Origin: Peptococcaceae bacterium 1109 | GTDB lineage: Bacteria > Bacillota > Limnochordia > Darwinibacteriales > Darwinibacteriaceae | DNA length: 64,000 nucleotides | NCBI GenBank assembly: GCA_001028815.1 | Contig: LDJB01000001.1 | Span: 184,707-248,706, forward strand | Direction: 5' to 3' | Program-made: the position numbers and the translations under genes | The notes under the pieces: model-generated | What the model was told of the DNA's origin: nothing | The model's input: only the letters and a program-made list of their open reading frames with translations | The model's database searches: none | Shown: in pieces, positions 7,347 to 16,164 of the stretch | How the letters are laid out: each line of letters opens with the position of its first letter | Numbering within the stretch: position 1 is the first letter of the stretch

Positions 7347-8432
7347 ATGCGCATGCGAACTTCTCGGCTGGCCCGGCGTTTACGCCGCAATTTCCGCAGT
7401 CTATCCGGCTCGAGCCAAAATTTGCTACCGCTGTTGTTCTTGGGTGTGCTTTCCGTACTTGTGGCGTACTTGGGCGTGCAGCTGTTCTTCGGCGGCGCAG
7501 GCCTGAACCACCAGGTGGCCAGGGCGGTGCTGAGCCTGGGAATGCCGCGGTCTGGCGAGTTTACGGAAGGTACTGGGCACATCGATCCTGTGCGCTCCTT
7601 AATCTATCTCCTCACAGACCTTGACCTGGCCAATCCTGTATCAATGGTAGAAAACAGTGTGTCTCGGGCAGTCCGTCGGGAACGGGCAGAACGCGTTTGG
7701 CCTGAACGGCCCTTTGTCTTTGTGCAAGAACTGACCTTCGCGCCAGATCCGGTCAAACCCGTTCCCTCTGGGGTGAGCAGGCAGGAAGTTGAAGCTCGCC
7801 CATCGCCTCGGGTCCTCATCTACCATTCCCACAACTCCGAAATGTATCTAGGCCGTCCTGCGCAGGGTAGGTATGACCGGGACGCGCACTACGTTTTTAA
7901 GAGCCAGGCTGATAGCACCATCACAGGCATCATGGAAGTGGGACGCCATCTTGCCAATGCCCTAGAGCGCTTGGGGATTCCCACAATCCATGAGACCCGC
8001 ATTCACGACCTGCCTACGTTGGACTATGCCTATGCCAACTCGGAGCGGACAGTGAAGAATCTCCTAAGCCAGCACCAATCCATCGAGGTGGTGCTGGACA
8101 TCCACCGGGACGCGAACGTGCCTGATCCCGTAGTGGAAATCGCGGGACGGCGTGTGGCACGGCTCTTAGTAGTTGTGGGCACGGCAGAAAGCATTCCCCT
8201 CAGCCATCCCGACTACCACAGCAACTCATCCTTTGCCGAAAGACTGTATGAGACAGCAAACAGCATGTACCCAGGGCTAATGCGCCCCATTCAGATACGC
8301 CGGGATGCCCGGTATAACCAGCATCTGCATCCAAGCAGCCTACTCATAGAGGTAGGTTCGGTGGAGAACACTTTAGAGGAGGCGCTCTTAGCCGCGGAAC
8401 TCCTCGCGCACATTCTCGCCCAGATGCTGTAA
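7347..8432 (+). CDS. spoIIP: Stage II sporulation protein P
   Basis: A 361-residue cell wall hydrolase (amidase and endopeptidase) that, with SpoIID and SpoIIM, thins septal peptidoglycan during engulfment. A basic N-terminus and one transmembrane helix (about 25-45 from this start) precede a linker, and the SpoIIP domain starts at RVLIYHSHNSEMYL. Conserved DIHRDAN and the LLIEVGSVENT ending carry the likely zinc and catalytic residues (His and Glu). ATG 7347 or ATG 7353 are both served by AGAGGTGG upstream; the open frame begins with a GTG at 7329. It stands alone between the GerMN gene and murJ, as often seen next to gpr in Clostridia. Confidence 0.94.
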   Translation: MRMRTSRLARRLRRNFRSLSGSSQNLLPLLFLGVLSVLVAYLGVQLFFGGAGLNHQVARAVLSLGMPRSGEFTEGTGHIDPVRSLIYLLTDLDLANPVSMVENSVSRAVRRERAERVWPERPFVFVQELTFAPDPVKPVPSGVSRQEVEARPSPRVLIYHSHNSEMYLGRPAQGRYDRDAHYVFKSQADSTITGIMEVGRHLANALERLGIPTIHETRIHDLPTLDYAYANSERTVKNLLSQHQSIEVVLDIHRDANVPDPVVEIAGRRVARLLVVVGTAESIPLSHPDYHSNSSFAERLYETANSMYPGLMRPIQIRRDARYNQHLHPSSLLIEVGSVENTLEEALLAAELLAHILAQML

Positions 8433-8496
8433 AAGGAAAAGGGCTTCTGGGGGGCGAATCTTTTTTGATGTGGACAAGCAGAAGGAGCTGTAGTAG

Positions 8497-10095
8497 ATGG
8501 AGAACCAGACATCGGGCCGCGTTGCCCGCGCGGCTGGCATTGTGATGTTCTTTATTTTGGTCAGCCGGATCTTAGGATTTGTGCGGGAACGGGCCATCGC
8601 AGAAGTTTTCGGACGGACAGGCGTCACAGATGTGTTCTTTGCAGCCTTTTCCATTCCTGATTTAATGTACCAATTGCTGGTGGGCGGGGCGCTGTCGTCC
8701 GCCTTCATTCCTGTCTTCACCCAGTATCTGGCGAAGGGTGAGGAAGAGGAAGCGTGGTATGCGGCCAGCGTTTTCTTAAACCTCATCGTCCTTGCCTTGG
8801 CAGTGTTCATGATCCTCGGCGTAATCTTCACGCCCAGTCTAGCACCGCTCGTGGGCATCGGGTTTGGTGGGGAACAGCGGGAGCTCTTAATCCTTTTGAT
8901 GCGTGTCACTTTCCCCGCTGTGTTTTTTACGGCCCTTTCGGGGCTCGCCATGGGTGTTCTTCACTCTTACCAGAGGTTCACCCTGCCCGCTCTAGGCCCT
9001 ATCATTTACAACCTTGGACAGATCCTCGGTGCTTACCTCTTAGGGCCGATTGTGGGCATCATGGGGATGGCTGTGGGCACGATCCTCGGTTCCATCGGCA
9101 GCTTTTCCCTGCAGTTGCCTCAGGTAATCCGCAAGGCAAAGGGTTATTACCGGCCTGTGATTGACCTTAGCCATCCAGGCATTCGGAGAATGGGGCGGCT
9201 GATGCTCCCTGCGGTAATTGGCCTGTCCATCTCGCAGATTAACATCATCGTCGGGCAGAACTTGGCGTCCCTCTTAGAAACCGGATCTATTGTGGCCTTA
9301 CGCCTGGCCAACCGCCTGATCAACTTCCCATTGGGGATCTTCGCCATGGGCATCTCCACCGCGATTTTCCCCACCTTGTCCAGTTTGGTGGCAAGGGGCG
9401 AAATGCTGGAGTTCCGGAGGACGTTTTCCTTTGGCCTCCGGGTAGTTTTCTTTATTACTATTCCTTCTGCGGTGGGGATGGCTTGCTTAAGTGTACCCAT
9501 CGTGCGGCTGTTATTCGAATCAGGGGAGTTCACTGCTGCGGACACAGCAGCTACCGCCTATGCACTGCTCTTTTACGCCCCGGGGCTTATCGCGCAAGCG
9601 GGCATCCAGATACTCACCCGGATTTATTACTCGCTGCAGGATACCATCACTCCCGTGAAGATCGGGCTGGTGACGGTGGTAATCAACTTCTTGCTGAGCT
9701 TTAGCCTGCTGAAGCTTACTGCCCTAAACCACGGTGCCATTGCCCTTGCGTATTCTATTACATCGATCATCAACATGCTGATTGCCCTCGTGATCCTCCG
9801 ACGGAAGCTAGGAGGCATTGACGGCCACCGGGTTGTGTTGACTGTCCTGAAGAGCACGGCGGCCGCCATCGTAATGGGGATTGGAGTGTACTATGCCGGC
9901 AGCTATCTGGGAGGTCGGGTCGACTTGGCCCGGGGCCTTGGGCGCCTGCTGCAAGTATCTGGGTCCATCTTTGTGGGGGTCATCTTGTATCTTGCGAGCG
10001 CGGCACTCCTCAAGATGGAAGAGCCTCGCTTTTTGTGGGTCACCTTTGCCGCACGCCTTATGAGGAAAAGGAGTGGGACAACAAGCGAACGCTGA
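8497..10095 (+). CDS. murJ: Lipid II flippase MurJ (MviN family)
   Basis: A 532-residue MOP-superfamily membrane protein with about 14 helices that exports lipid II for peptidoglycan synthesis. The N-terminal segment ILVSRILGFVRERAIAEVFG and later GALSSAFIPVF match MurJ. Helix 1 carries the conserved Arg pair that lines the central cavity. Length is typical for MurJ (about 510-530). ATG start with AAGGAG 9 nt upstream. It follows spoIIP by 64 bp with no clear terminator between, so read-through is possible. A spore-cortex specific paralogue is an alternative role given the neighbours, but the sequence does not show it. Confidence 0.92.
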   Translation: MENQTSGRVARAAGIVMFFILVSRILGFVRERAIAEVFGRTGVTDVFFAAFSIPDLMYQLLVGGALSSAFIPVFTQYLAKGEEEEAWYAASVFLNLIVLALAVFMILGVIFTPSLAPLVGIGFGGEQRELLILLMRVTFPAVFFTALSGLAMGVLHSYQRFTLPALGPIIYNLGQILGAYLLGPIVGIMGMAVGTILGSIGSFSLQLPQVIRKAKGYYRPVIDLSHPGIRRMGRLMLPAVIGLSISQINIIVGQNLASLLETGSIVALRLANRLINFPLGIFAMGISTAIFPTLSSLVARGEMLEFRRTFSFGLRVVFFITIPSAVGMACLSVPIVRLLFESGEFTAADTAATAYALLFYAPGLIAQAGIQILTRIYYSLQDTITPVKIGLVTVVINFLLSFSLLKLTALNHGAIALAYSITSIINMLIALVILRRKLGGIDGHRVVLTVLKSTAAAIVMGIGVYYAGSYLGGRVDLARGLGRLLQVSGSIFVGVILYLASAALLKMEEPRFLWVTFAARLMRKRSGTTSER

Positions 10096-10110
10096 GCCTC
10101 TGGGGTCGCC

Positions 10111-10140
10111 TTGTATTTCAGTGCGGTAAAATGCTATAAT
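10111..10140 (+). promoter_or_regulatory. Extended -10 promoter upstream of lepA
   Basis: TGCTATAAT (10132-10140) is a perfect extended -10; a weak -35 (TTGTAT) lies 18 bp upstream. It reads into lepA, whose ATG is 41 bp further on. Confidence 0.75.
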
Positions 10141-10180
10141 TAAGCCGCTGATACTCAAAGTAAAAGGAATTGGTTGCAGT

Positions 10181-11977
10181 ATGCCTAGGAAAAATGTGCG
10201 GAATTTCTGTATTATTGCCCATATTGACCATGGAAAGTCTACTCTCGCAGACAGGTTCTTGGAACACACCGGGGCGGTGGAACAGCGGGAGATGGAGGCC
10301 CAGGTATTAGATTCCATGGATCTGGAGCGGGAGCGGGGCATTACCATCAAACTTAAAGCGGTGCGCTTGCGCTATCAAGCTCGGGACGGCCAGGAATACA
10401 TCCTGAACCTCATTGATACCCCGGGCCACGTGGACTTCTCCTATGAAGTGTCCCGCAGCTTGGCCGCGTGTGACGGTGCGCTGTTGGTGATTGATGCTTC
10501 CCAGGGGATTGAAGCCCAGACCCTGGCTAACCTCTACCTTGCTCTAGAACACGATCTTGAGATCATCCCTGTTATTAATAAAATCGACCTGCCCAACGCG
10601 GACCCGGACCGGGTGAAGCGAGAACTCGAGGAGAGCGTGGGCCTGGATGCGGCAGACGCTATCTTGGTAAGTGCCAAGACCGGCCAGGGAATTGACGATG
10701 TCTTGGAAGCCGTTGTGCAGAAGATCCCCGCGCCTGTAGGGGACCCAGAGGCCCCCTTGCGCGCCTTGATCTTCGACTCCCACTACGACATGTATCGCGG
10801 CGGCGTTGCCTATTCCCGGATCGTGGATGGCACAGTGCGGGTAGGGGACAAGATCCAGATGATGAGTTCGGGGAGGACGTTTGAGGTAAACGCCCTAGCG
10901 GTGTTTGCCCCCATGATGACTGCTGTGGATGCTCTCTATGCTGGAGATGTTGGCTGCATTATGGCCAGCATGAAGGATGTGCGCGATACCCGCGTTGGTG
11001 ATACCATCACCTTGGCAGAACGGCCTGCGAAGGAACCCCTTCCTGGGTATCGGCCAGCGAAGCCCATGGTGTATTGCGGATTGTACCCGGTGATTAACGA
11101 AGAGTACGGCAGCCTCCGGGATGCCTTAGAAAAACTTCAGCTGAACGATGCGGCCCTGACCTTTGAAGCGGAATCTTCCGCGGCCTTAGGCTTTGGCTAT
11201 CGCTGTGGTTTCTTAGGGCTTCTCCACTTGGAAATCGTCCAGGAGCGGTTGGAACGGGAGTTCGACATTAACCTCATCACCACCGCACCTAGCGTGCAGT
11301 ACAAGGTTACGTTAACTGACGGAACTGTCCTAGAGGTGGATAACCCCTCGAAACTTCCTGATGTAGCCCTCATCGACCATGTGGAAGAACCGTACGTCCG
11401 GGCAACTATTATGGTGCCTACCGATTTCGTAGGGCCTGTAATGGAGATCTGCCAGGATAAGAGGGGCGAGTTCGTCCACATGGAGTACATCACCCCTGAG
11501 CGAGCCAAGCTAGAGTACGACATGCCCCTCGCGGAGATCCTTTTGGACTTCTTTGACAAGCTAAAATCCCGTACTAAAGGATACGCTTCCTTGGATTACG
11601 AGATCACAGGTTACCGGGAATCTGATGTCATCAAACTAGACATTCTCCTCAACGGTAAACCCGTGGATGCCCTCTCCTGCATCGTACACCGCAGCAAGGC
11701 CCAGTCCCGGGGGAGAAGCCTGGCAGAAAAACTTAAGGAAGTCATTCCCCGACAGCAGTTTGAAGTACCAATCCAAGCCGCGATCGGCAGCAAGATCATT
11801 GCCCGGGAAACCGTGAAGGCCCTGCGCAAGGACGTCTTAGCCAAGTGTTACGGCGGAGATATCTCCCGAAAACGCAAACTTTTGGAAAAGCAGAAGGAAG
11901 GCAAGAAGCGCATGAAGAATCTGGGGAATGTAGATGTTCCTCAAGAAGCATTTATGGCCATCCTCGAGGTGGAGTAA
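10181..11977 (+). CDS. lepA: Elongation factor 4 (LepA), back-translocating GTPase
   Basis: A 598-residue ribosome-bound GTPase that remodels stalled ribosomes and helps 30S assembly. The G-domain motifs are all present: AHIDHGKST (G1), DTPGHVDF (G3), NKIDLP (G4). Domains II, III and V follow as in EF-G, and the LepA-specific C-terminal domain ends with [12 protein letters not shown], a family signature. Length matches the usual 600. It begins a probable operon lepA-hemW, with hemW starting directly at the lepA stop. The ribosome site AAGGA is 12 nt from the ATG, a rather long spacing. Confidence 0.97.
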   Translation: MPRKNVRNFCIIAHIDHGKSTLADRFLEHTGAVEQREMEAQVLDSMDLERERGITIKLKAVRLRYQARDGQEYILNLIDTPGHVDFSYEVSRSLAACDGALLVIDASQGIEAQTLANLYLALEHDLEIIPVINKIDLPNADPDRVKRELEESVGLDAADAILVSAKTGQGIDDVLEAVVQKIPAPVGDPEAPLRALIFDSHYDMYRGGVAYSRIVDGTVRVGDKIQMMSSGRTFEVNALAVFAPMMTAVDALYAGDVGCIMASMKDVRDTRVGDTITLAERPAKEPLPGYRPAKPMVYCGLYPVINEEYGSLRDALEKLQLNDAALTFEAESSAALGFGYRCGFLGLLHLEIVQERLEREFDINLITTAPSVQYKVTLTDGTVLEVDNPSKLPDVALIDHVEEPYVRATIMVPTDFVGPVMEICQDKRGEFVHMEYITPERAKLEYDMPLAEILLDFFDKLKSRTKGYASLDYEITGYRESDVIKLDILLNGKPVDALSCIVHRSKAQSRGRSLAEKLKEVIPRQQFEVPIQAAIGSKIIARETVKALRKDVLAKCYGGDISRKRKLLEKQKEGKKRMKNLGNVDVPQEAFMAILEVE

Positions 11978-13135
11978 GTGAAAGAACCTGCGGGGGTTTA
12001 TGTGCATATCCCCTTCTGCCAGCGTAAATGTGAATACTGTGATTTTCATTCGATAGTTGTCAGTGACCGCCAGAGATTCTTGGCGGTTGTTGACAGCTAT
12101 CTTTGTGCTGTTCAGCGGGAGGCGCGCCACTACGCCCATTGGACCGATGAGTACGAGTTCACAACCCTCTTCCTAGGGGGTGGAACGCCCACGTTAGTTC
12201 CCCCAGATCGGCTGGGAGAACTGGTTGTTTTCCTCAAACAAGAGTTGCAGCTGCCCTCTGATGCTGAAGTGACCTGTGAGGCTAATCCAAAGACCATTTC
12301 CTGTTCTAGCCTAGAGAGACTGCGTGAGGCGGGAGTAAACCGCCTTAGCCTCGGCGCCCAAGCTTTCCAGGACTCTCTCCTTCACGTCCTTGGAAGAACC
12401 CACCGCGCGGCGGATGTTTACGCGAGTGTAGAAGCTCTTCACGCCGCGGGGTTCACCAACTTCAGTTTGGACCTCATGTTCGGACTGCCTGGCCAAACCC
12501 TTGCTGATTGGCAGGAGACTTTGGAGCAGGCAGTGTCCCTCAGACCCGCCCACCTTTCGTGTTACAGCTTGATTGTGGAAGAAGGCACCCCCTTTTATGA
12601 CTCATTTCTTGCGGGAAGCCTTGACCTTCCAGGAGAAGACCTAGAGGCAGACATGTTTGAGCTTGCCCAGGACTATCTCACAGGTGTAGGCTACTGCCAG
12701 TACGAGGTTTCCAATTTTGCCCTGCCGGGTTGTGAATGCGCCCACAACCTGCATTATTGGCACAACCGGCCTTATCTCGGCTTGGGAAGCGGGGCATCAG
12801 GGCGGTTGGGCAGTGTGCGCTACTCAAATGGTGCTGATGTAGAGGGATACACTAGGGCTTGGGAGAAGTACGAGCCGTTTATTGCCTATCAGGAGTCTAT
12901 TGACGAGGATTTGGCTATGGATGAGACCCTGATCTGCGGCCTCAGGCTCCTGGACGGGGTCAGCGACACAGCGTTCTTTGCGCGCTTCGGCTGCCACCTA
13001 GGGGATGTCTATGCGGAGCAGATCAGCAGATTGGAGGGCAGGGGCCTTGTGCATTATCACGAGGGACGGTTAAGGGTTACACGGAAGGGGCTCTTCTTGG
13101 GTAACGTGGTTTTTTCGGAGTTCTTGCGAAGCTAA
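11978..13135 (+). CDS. hemW: HemW, radical SAM heme chaperone
   Basis: A 385-residue radical SAM protein of the HemN-like family. The cluster motif is CQRKCEYC (C-X3-C-X2-C) in VHIPFCQRKCEYCDFHS, followed by LFLGGGTPT, the SAM-binding glycine-rich strand. The HNLHYWHNRPYLGLG stretch is typical of HemW, which binds and transfers heme rather than oxidising coproporphyrinogen III. GTG start immediately after the lepA stop; lepA-hemW-hrcA is a classical order. A second family member (HemZ) is encoded at 50271-51767. True coproporphyrinogen oxidase activity is unlikely. Confidence 0.93.
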   Translation: MKEPAGVYVHIPFCQRKCEYCDFHSIVVSDRQRFLAVVDSYLCAVQREARHYAHWTDEYEFTTLFLGGGTPTLVPPDRLGELVVFLKQELQLPSDAEVTCEANPKTISCSSLERLREAGVNRLSLGAQAFQDSLLHVLGRTHRAADVYASVEALHAAGFTNFSLDLMFGLPGQTLADWQETLEQAVSLRPAHLSCYSLIVEEGTPFYDSFLAGSLDLPGEDLEADMFELAQDYLTGVGYCQYEVSNFALPGCECAHNLHYWHNRPYLGLGSGASGRLGSVRYSNGADVEGYTRAWEKYEPFIAYQESIDEDLAMDETLICGLRLLDGVSDTAFFARFGCHLGDVYAEQISRLEGRGLVHYHEGRLRVTRKGLFLGNVVFSEFLRS

Positions 13136-13152
13136 GATTGGGGGATTTTGTT

Positions 13153-14420
13153 GTGAAAGGTATTGCCATAGGGATTTTTGTACTGACATATGTGCTTCTT
13201 CTGGCCCTGCCCAAAGTGCGCGCCTATGTAGCGCTCGGTGCAGCTGCCCTGTTTGTGGTTTTAGGTATCTTGCCTCTGAGCGAGATTTTTTCTGCCATCG
13301 ATTGGAACGTCCTCCTCATGATCGGAGGTACTATGGGTGTGGTGGCTCTGTTTATTGAGTCTCGGATGCCATCGCTCTTGGCGGATCTAATCATCGCCAA
13401 GACACCGAATGTGAAATGGGCAATTGTTGCCCTGTCATTATTTTCAGGAGTGATCTCCGCTTTTGTAGACAACGTAGCAACGGTATTGATGGTTGCCCCT
13501 GTAGCCCTAACTATTTCTAACAAGCTAGATATTTCGCCTGTGCCCAGTGTTATTGCGATCGCGGTGGCATCAAATCTGCAGGGTGCCGCAACGCTGGTGG
13601 GGGATACAACCTCAATCCTGCTCGGCGGATACGCCCACATGGACTTCCTCGACTTTTTTTCTTTAAAGGGAGGATGGGTTTGTTCTGGGTAGTACAACTT
13701 GGTGCGCTCGCGGCAACCGTTGTGCTGCTGTTCATCCTCAGGAGCCTGAATCAGCCCATTAGCACGGAAGGCCGCACCGAGATTAAGGATTATTTCCCTT
13801 CGTATCTCTTGGTAGGGATGATTGTCCTGCTTATCCTAGCCTCGTTCATCCCCAATAAACCGGCCATCACCAACGGCCTAATTGCCATAGGCCTGCTTAT
13901 TATTGGTATCTTCCGTGAGGTTGTGATTAAGGGAAACCGGGCGGCTTTCAAAGATACCCTTGCAGAAATCGACTTTTTTACCATCCTGTTATTGGCGGGA
14001 ATATTCATGCTGATCGGCGGCTTGACAGAAGTAGGGGTTATCCGAGACATTGCCAACTTGTTTGTTAGAGTCGGGGGAGATAACATTTTCGTCATCTATA
14101 CGCTGATCGTATGGGCTTCAGTGTTAGCCTCCGCCTTTGTGGACAACATCCCCTATGTGGCCACCATGCTTCCGGTCGCCACAGGCATCGCACAGCTGCT
14201 CGGGGTTGAACCCTACGTGCTTTACTACGGCTTGCTTGTGGGAGCCACCTTAGGTGGAAACCTCACTCCCATTGGGGCTTCTGCGAACATCACTGCCCTA
14301 GGCATCTTGCGGAAAGAAGGGTATGAAGTCTCTGCAGGCAGATTTATGCGGATTGGTGTTCCTTTTACGCTATCAGCTGTGCTCACCGGCTATATCCTTG
14401 TATGGCTGTTGTGGCGCTGA
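13153..14420 (+). pseudogene. ArsB/NhaD-superfamily (SLC13-like) permease split by a -1 base frameshift
   Basis: Two overlapping reading frames together make one permease of about 420 residues with roughly 11-12 helices. The first (to 13692) holds the N-terminal half with DNVATVLMVAP and GDTTSILLG; the second (from about 13653 to 14420) holds the C-terminal half with FVDNIPYVATMLPVA and GGNLTPIGASANI. These paired DN-x-A/P motifs are typical of ArsB/NhaD and SLC13-like ion transporters. The frames join at a run of seven T (13654-13660): an eighth T would give a continuous protein reading DFFFFKGRMGLFW. Start taken at GTG 13153 with GGGGGA 7 nt upstream. It could be a real pseudogene, a sequencing error, or slippage-dependent expression. 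The substrate is unknown. Confidence 0.8.
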
Positions 14421-14421
14421 C

Positions 14422-14448
14422 TTGACAAAGCGCGGGCGAAGTGATAAT
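14422..14448 (+). promoter_or_regulatory. Promoter of the hrcA heat-shock operon
   Basis: A perfect -35 TTGACA (14422-14427) is followed by GATAAT (14443-14448) at 15 bp, or by TAATTT at 17 bp. The CIRCE operator begins 17 bp downstream, so the transcription start lies at or just before the operator. Confidence 0.8.
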
Positions 14449-14464
14449 TTATGGGTAAACAGTG

Positions 14465-14491
14465 TTAGCACTCAAAGGCGTTGAGTGCTAA
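14465..14491 (+). promoter_or_regulatory. CIRCE operator (HrcA binding site)
   Basis: A perfect CIRCE element: TTAGCACTC, 9 bp, GAGTGCTAA. It is the known binding site of the HrcA repressor and sits between the promoter and the hrcA ribosome site, as in class I heat-shock operons. Confidence 0.98.
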
Positions 14492-14506
14492 AAGGAGGAG
14501 AGCGAG

Positions 14507-15520
14507 GTGTTGGATGACCGGAAAAGTCGAGTTCTCAGGGCAGTCATCGAGGACTATATAGAGACGGCTGAGCCGGTCGGGTCGCGCACGATTGCTCGCA
14601 AACACCGTCTAGGGGTTTCTCCAGCCACGATCCGCAATGAAATGGCCGATTTGGAAGAAACGGGTTACCTTGAACAGCCCCATGTTTCCGCTGGCCGTAT
14701 CCCTTCCGACAAAGGTTATCGGTTCTATGTGGATGCCCTGATGGAGCCCATGTCATTTACACTAGAACAATACCGGCAGGTATACAGTGAGATGATCAAG
14801 CACTATCGGGAGATGGAGAGACTAATTCAGGAAGCAGGCAAACTGCTCGCGTCCTTGACGCAGTCAGCCGCCATTGTGGTGGCGCCCCCAATTGAACAGC
14901 TCACCTTTCAGCATGTCCAGCTCATTCCCGTTGATGAACGGGACGTCCTAGTGGTCCTGCTGCTCCACCCCAATGTGGTGAAGAACAAGATCGTTAGGAC
15001 CGAGCGAGCTTTCAGCAGCGCAGAGTTGATTCAGTTGTCCGTGGGCTTAAACCAGAAGCTTAAGGGTATTACCTACCGAGACTTAGGCCCAACTGTCTTA
15101 CGAGAAATCGTAGGGGAGTTCGGCGAAATCGGGCAGGTTATGGTCGAGCTTCTAGTCAGAGGTTTATCTTCAGAGAAGGACGAACAGGTTTATTCCTCAG
15201 GAATGACGCATATCTTGAACCAGCCTGAGTTTAAGGATGTGGAAAAGGCTAAGGCGTTCTTGGAAGCCTTCGAACAGAAGGAACTCTGGCTGAACCTGTT
15301 GGGAGAAGACTCCCAAGGAGTCCGCGTGAAGATAGGCAAGGAGAACTTCCATTCGGATATCCAAGACTGCAGTTTGGTAACGGCTACCTACCACGTAGGG
15401 GGCCATGTGATAGGGAGTTTGGGGATAGTTGGGCCTACACGTATGGAATATGCCCGCATGGTAGCCATGGTTGAGCTCATCGCAAGCACCTTGAGCGAGC
15501 TTCTCACAGACATGAAATAG
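14507..15520 (+). CDS. hrcA: Heat-inducible transcription repressor HrcA
   Basis: A 337-residue repressor that binds CIRCE and controls this operon. The N-terminal winged helix (residues 1-80) contains EPVGSRTIARK and VSPATIRNEMADLEE, the recognition region; a GAF-like dimerization domain follows and the C-terminus has GPTRMEYARM. Folding of HrcA is known to depend on GroEL, which couples repression to chaperone supply. GTG start with AAAGGAGGAG 7 nt upstream. First gene of hrcA-grpE-dnaK-dnaJ, autoregulated through the operator at 14465-14491. Confidence 0.97.
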   Translation: MLDDRKSRVLRAVIEDYIETAEPVGSRTIARKHRLGVSPATIRNEMADLEETGYLEQPHVSAGRIPSDKGYRFYVDALMEPMSFTLEQYRQVYSEMIKHYREMERLIQEAGKLLASLTQSAAIVVAPPIEQLTFQHVQLIPVDERDVLVVLLLHPNVVKNKIVRTERAFSSAELIQLSVGLNQKLKGITYRDLGPTVLREIVGEFGEIGQVMVELLVRGLSSEKDEQVYSSGMTHILNQPEFKDVEKAKAFLEAFEQKELWLNLLGEDSQGVRVKIGKENFHSDIQDCSLVTATYHVGGHVIGSLGIVGPTRMEYARMVAMVELIASTLSELLTDMK

Positions 15521-15526
15521 CCAGGC

Positions 15527-15546
15527 GGCCCGCTGCAAGGCGGGCC
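15527..15546 (+). other. GC-rich hairpin between hrcA and grpE
   Basis: Perfect 7-bp stem GGCCCGC / GCGGGCC with a 6-nt loop, followed by CCTTGT rather than a T run. It is not a normal terminator. It may act as a partial attenuator or a processing/stability signal that separates repressor mRNA from chaperone mRNA. Confidence 0.5.
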
Positions 15547-15573
15547 CCTTGTATGCTGGAGGGAGGTGCAGAC

Positions 15574-16161
15574 GTGGAAGAAATGCACAAACCAGAGTCT
15601 GCAGAAACAGTACACGAAGCAGTGGAAGAGCACGTTGAGGACTGTGAGGTTGAGGAAAGGGCAGAGCAAGCAGGAGAGCAAGCACCCGCGGAGACAGAAC
15701 TCAAAGAGCAGTGCGAACAGCTAGAACGCCTCAATGCCGAACTAGCCAACCAGCTTCTGCGGTTAAGGGCAGATTTCGAAAACTACAGGCGCCGCACTCG
15801 CTCGCAAATTGAGGAGATCAAGGCCCAAGCTTCCGCCGATCTGATGATGGACCTGCTGCCGATCCTCGATGATTTTGAGCGGGCTGTTCAGTCCGCTGAG
15901 CAAACGGACCAGGTTGAGGCGCTGGCTCAAGGCATTACGATGGTCTTTAGTAAGATGCTGCATGTCCTAGGCTCACACGGCCTTGCGAGAATCGAGGCAA
16001 CCGGTGAGCCCTTTGATGCCAATCTCCATGAAGCAGTAAGCGTGATTGGCGATACAGACGGCCCGCTGCATGTCCTACAGGAACTGCAGACGGGATATAC
16101 CCTAAATGGTAAGGTTATTCGGCATACCAAGGTTCAAGTTGGTGAACTAAAGGGGGATTAG
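15574..16161 (+). CDS. grpE: Nucleotide exchange factor GrpE
   Basis: A 195-residue co-chaperone that releases ADP from DnaK. An acidic, low-complexity N-terminus (1-50) leads into a long dimer-forming helix containing LRLRADFENYRRRT, and the C-terminal beta domain holds the family signature in GEPFDANLHEAV and a glycine-rich end. GTG 15574 is chosen because GGGAGGTG lies 6 nt upstream; an ATG at 15553 in frame precedes that site and is less likely. It ends 3 bp before dnaK, consistent with coupled translation. Confidence 0.96.
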   Translation: MEEMHKPESAETVHEAVEEHVEDCEVEERAEQAGEQAPAETELKEQCEQLERLNAELANQLLRLRADFENYRRRTRSQIEEIKAQASADLMMDLLPILDDFERAVQSAEQTDQVEALAQGITMVFSKMLHVLGSHGLARIEATGEPFDANLHEAVSVIGDTDGPLHVLQELQTGYTLNGKVIRHTKVQVGELKGD

Positions 16162-16164
16162 TTA

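Noticed and set aside
8433-8496. Terminator between spoIIP and murJ
   Set aside because: There is a TTTTTT run, but no stable stem directly before it.
8388-8951. A 187-codon minus-strand frame
   Set aside because: Opposite the murJ start; Ser/Thr/Lys-rich shadow with no family features.
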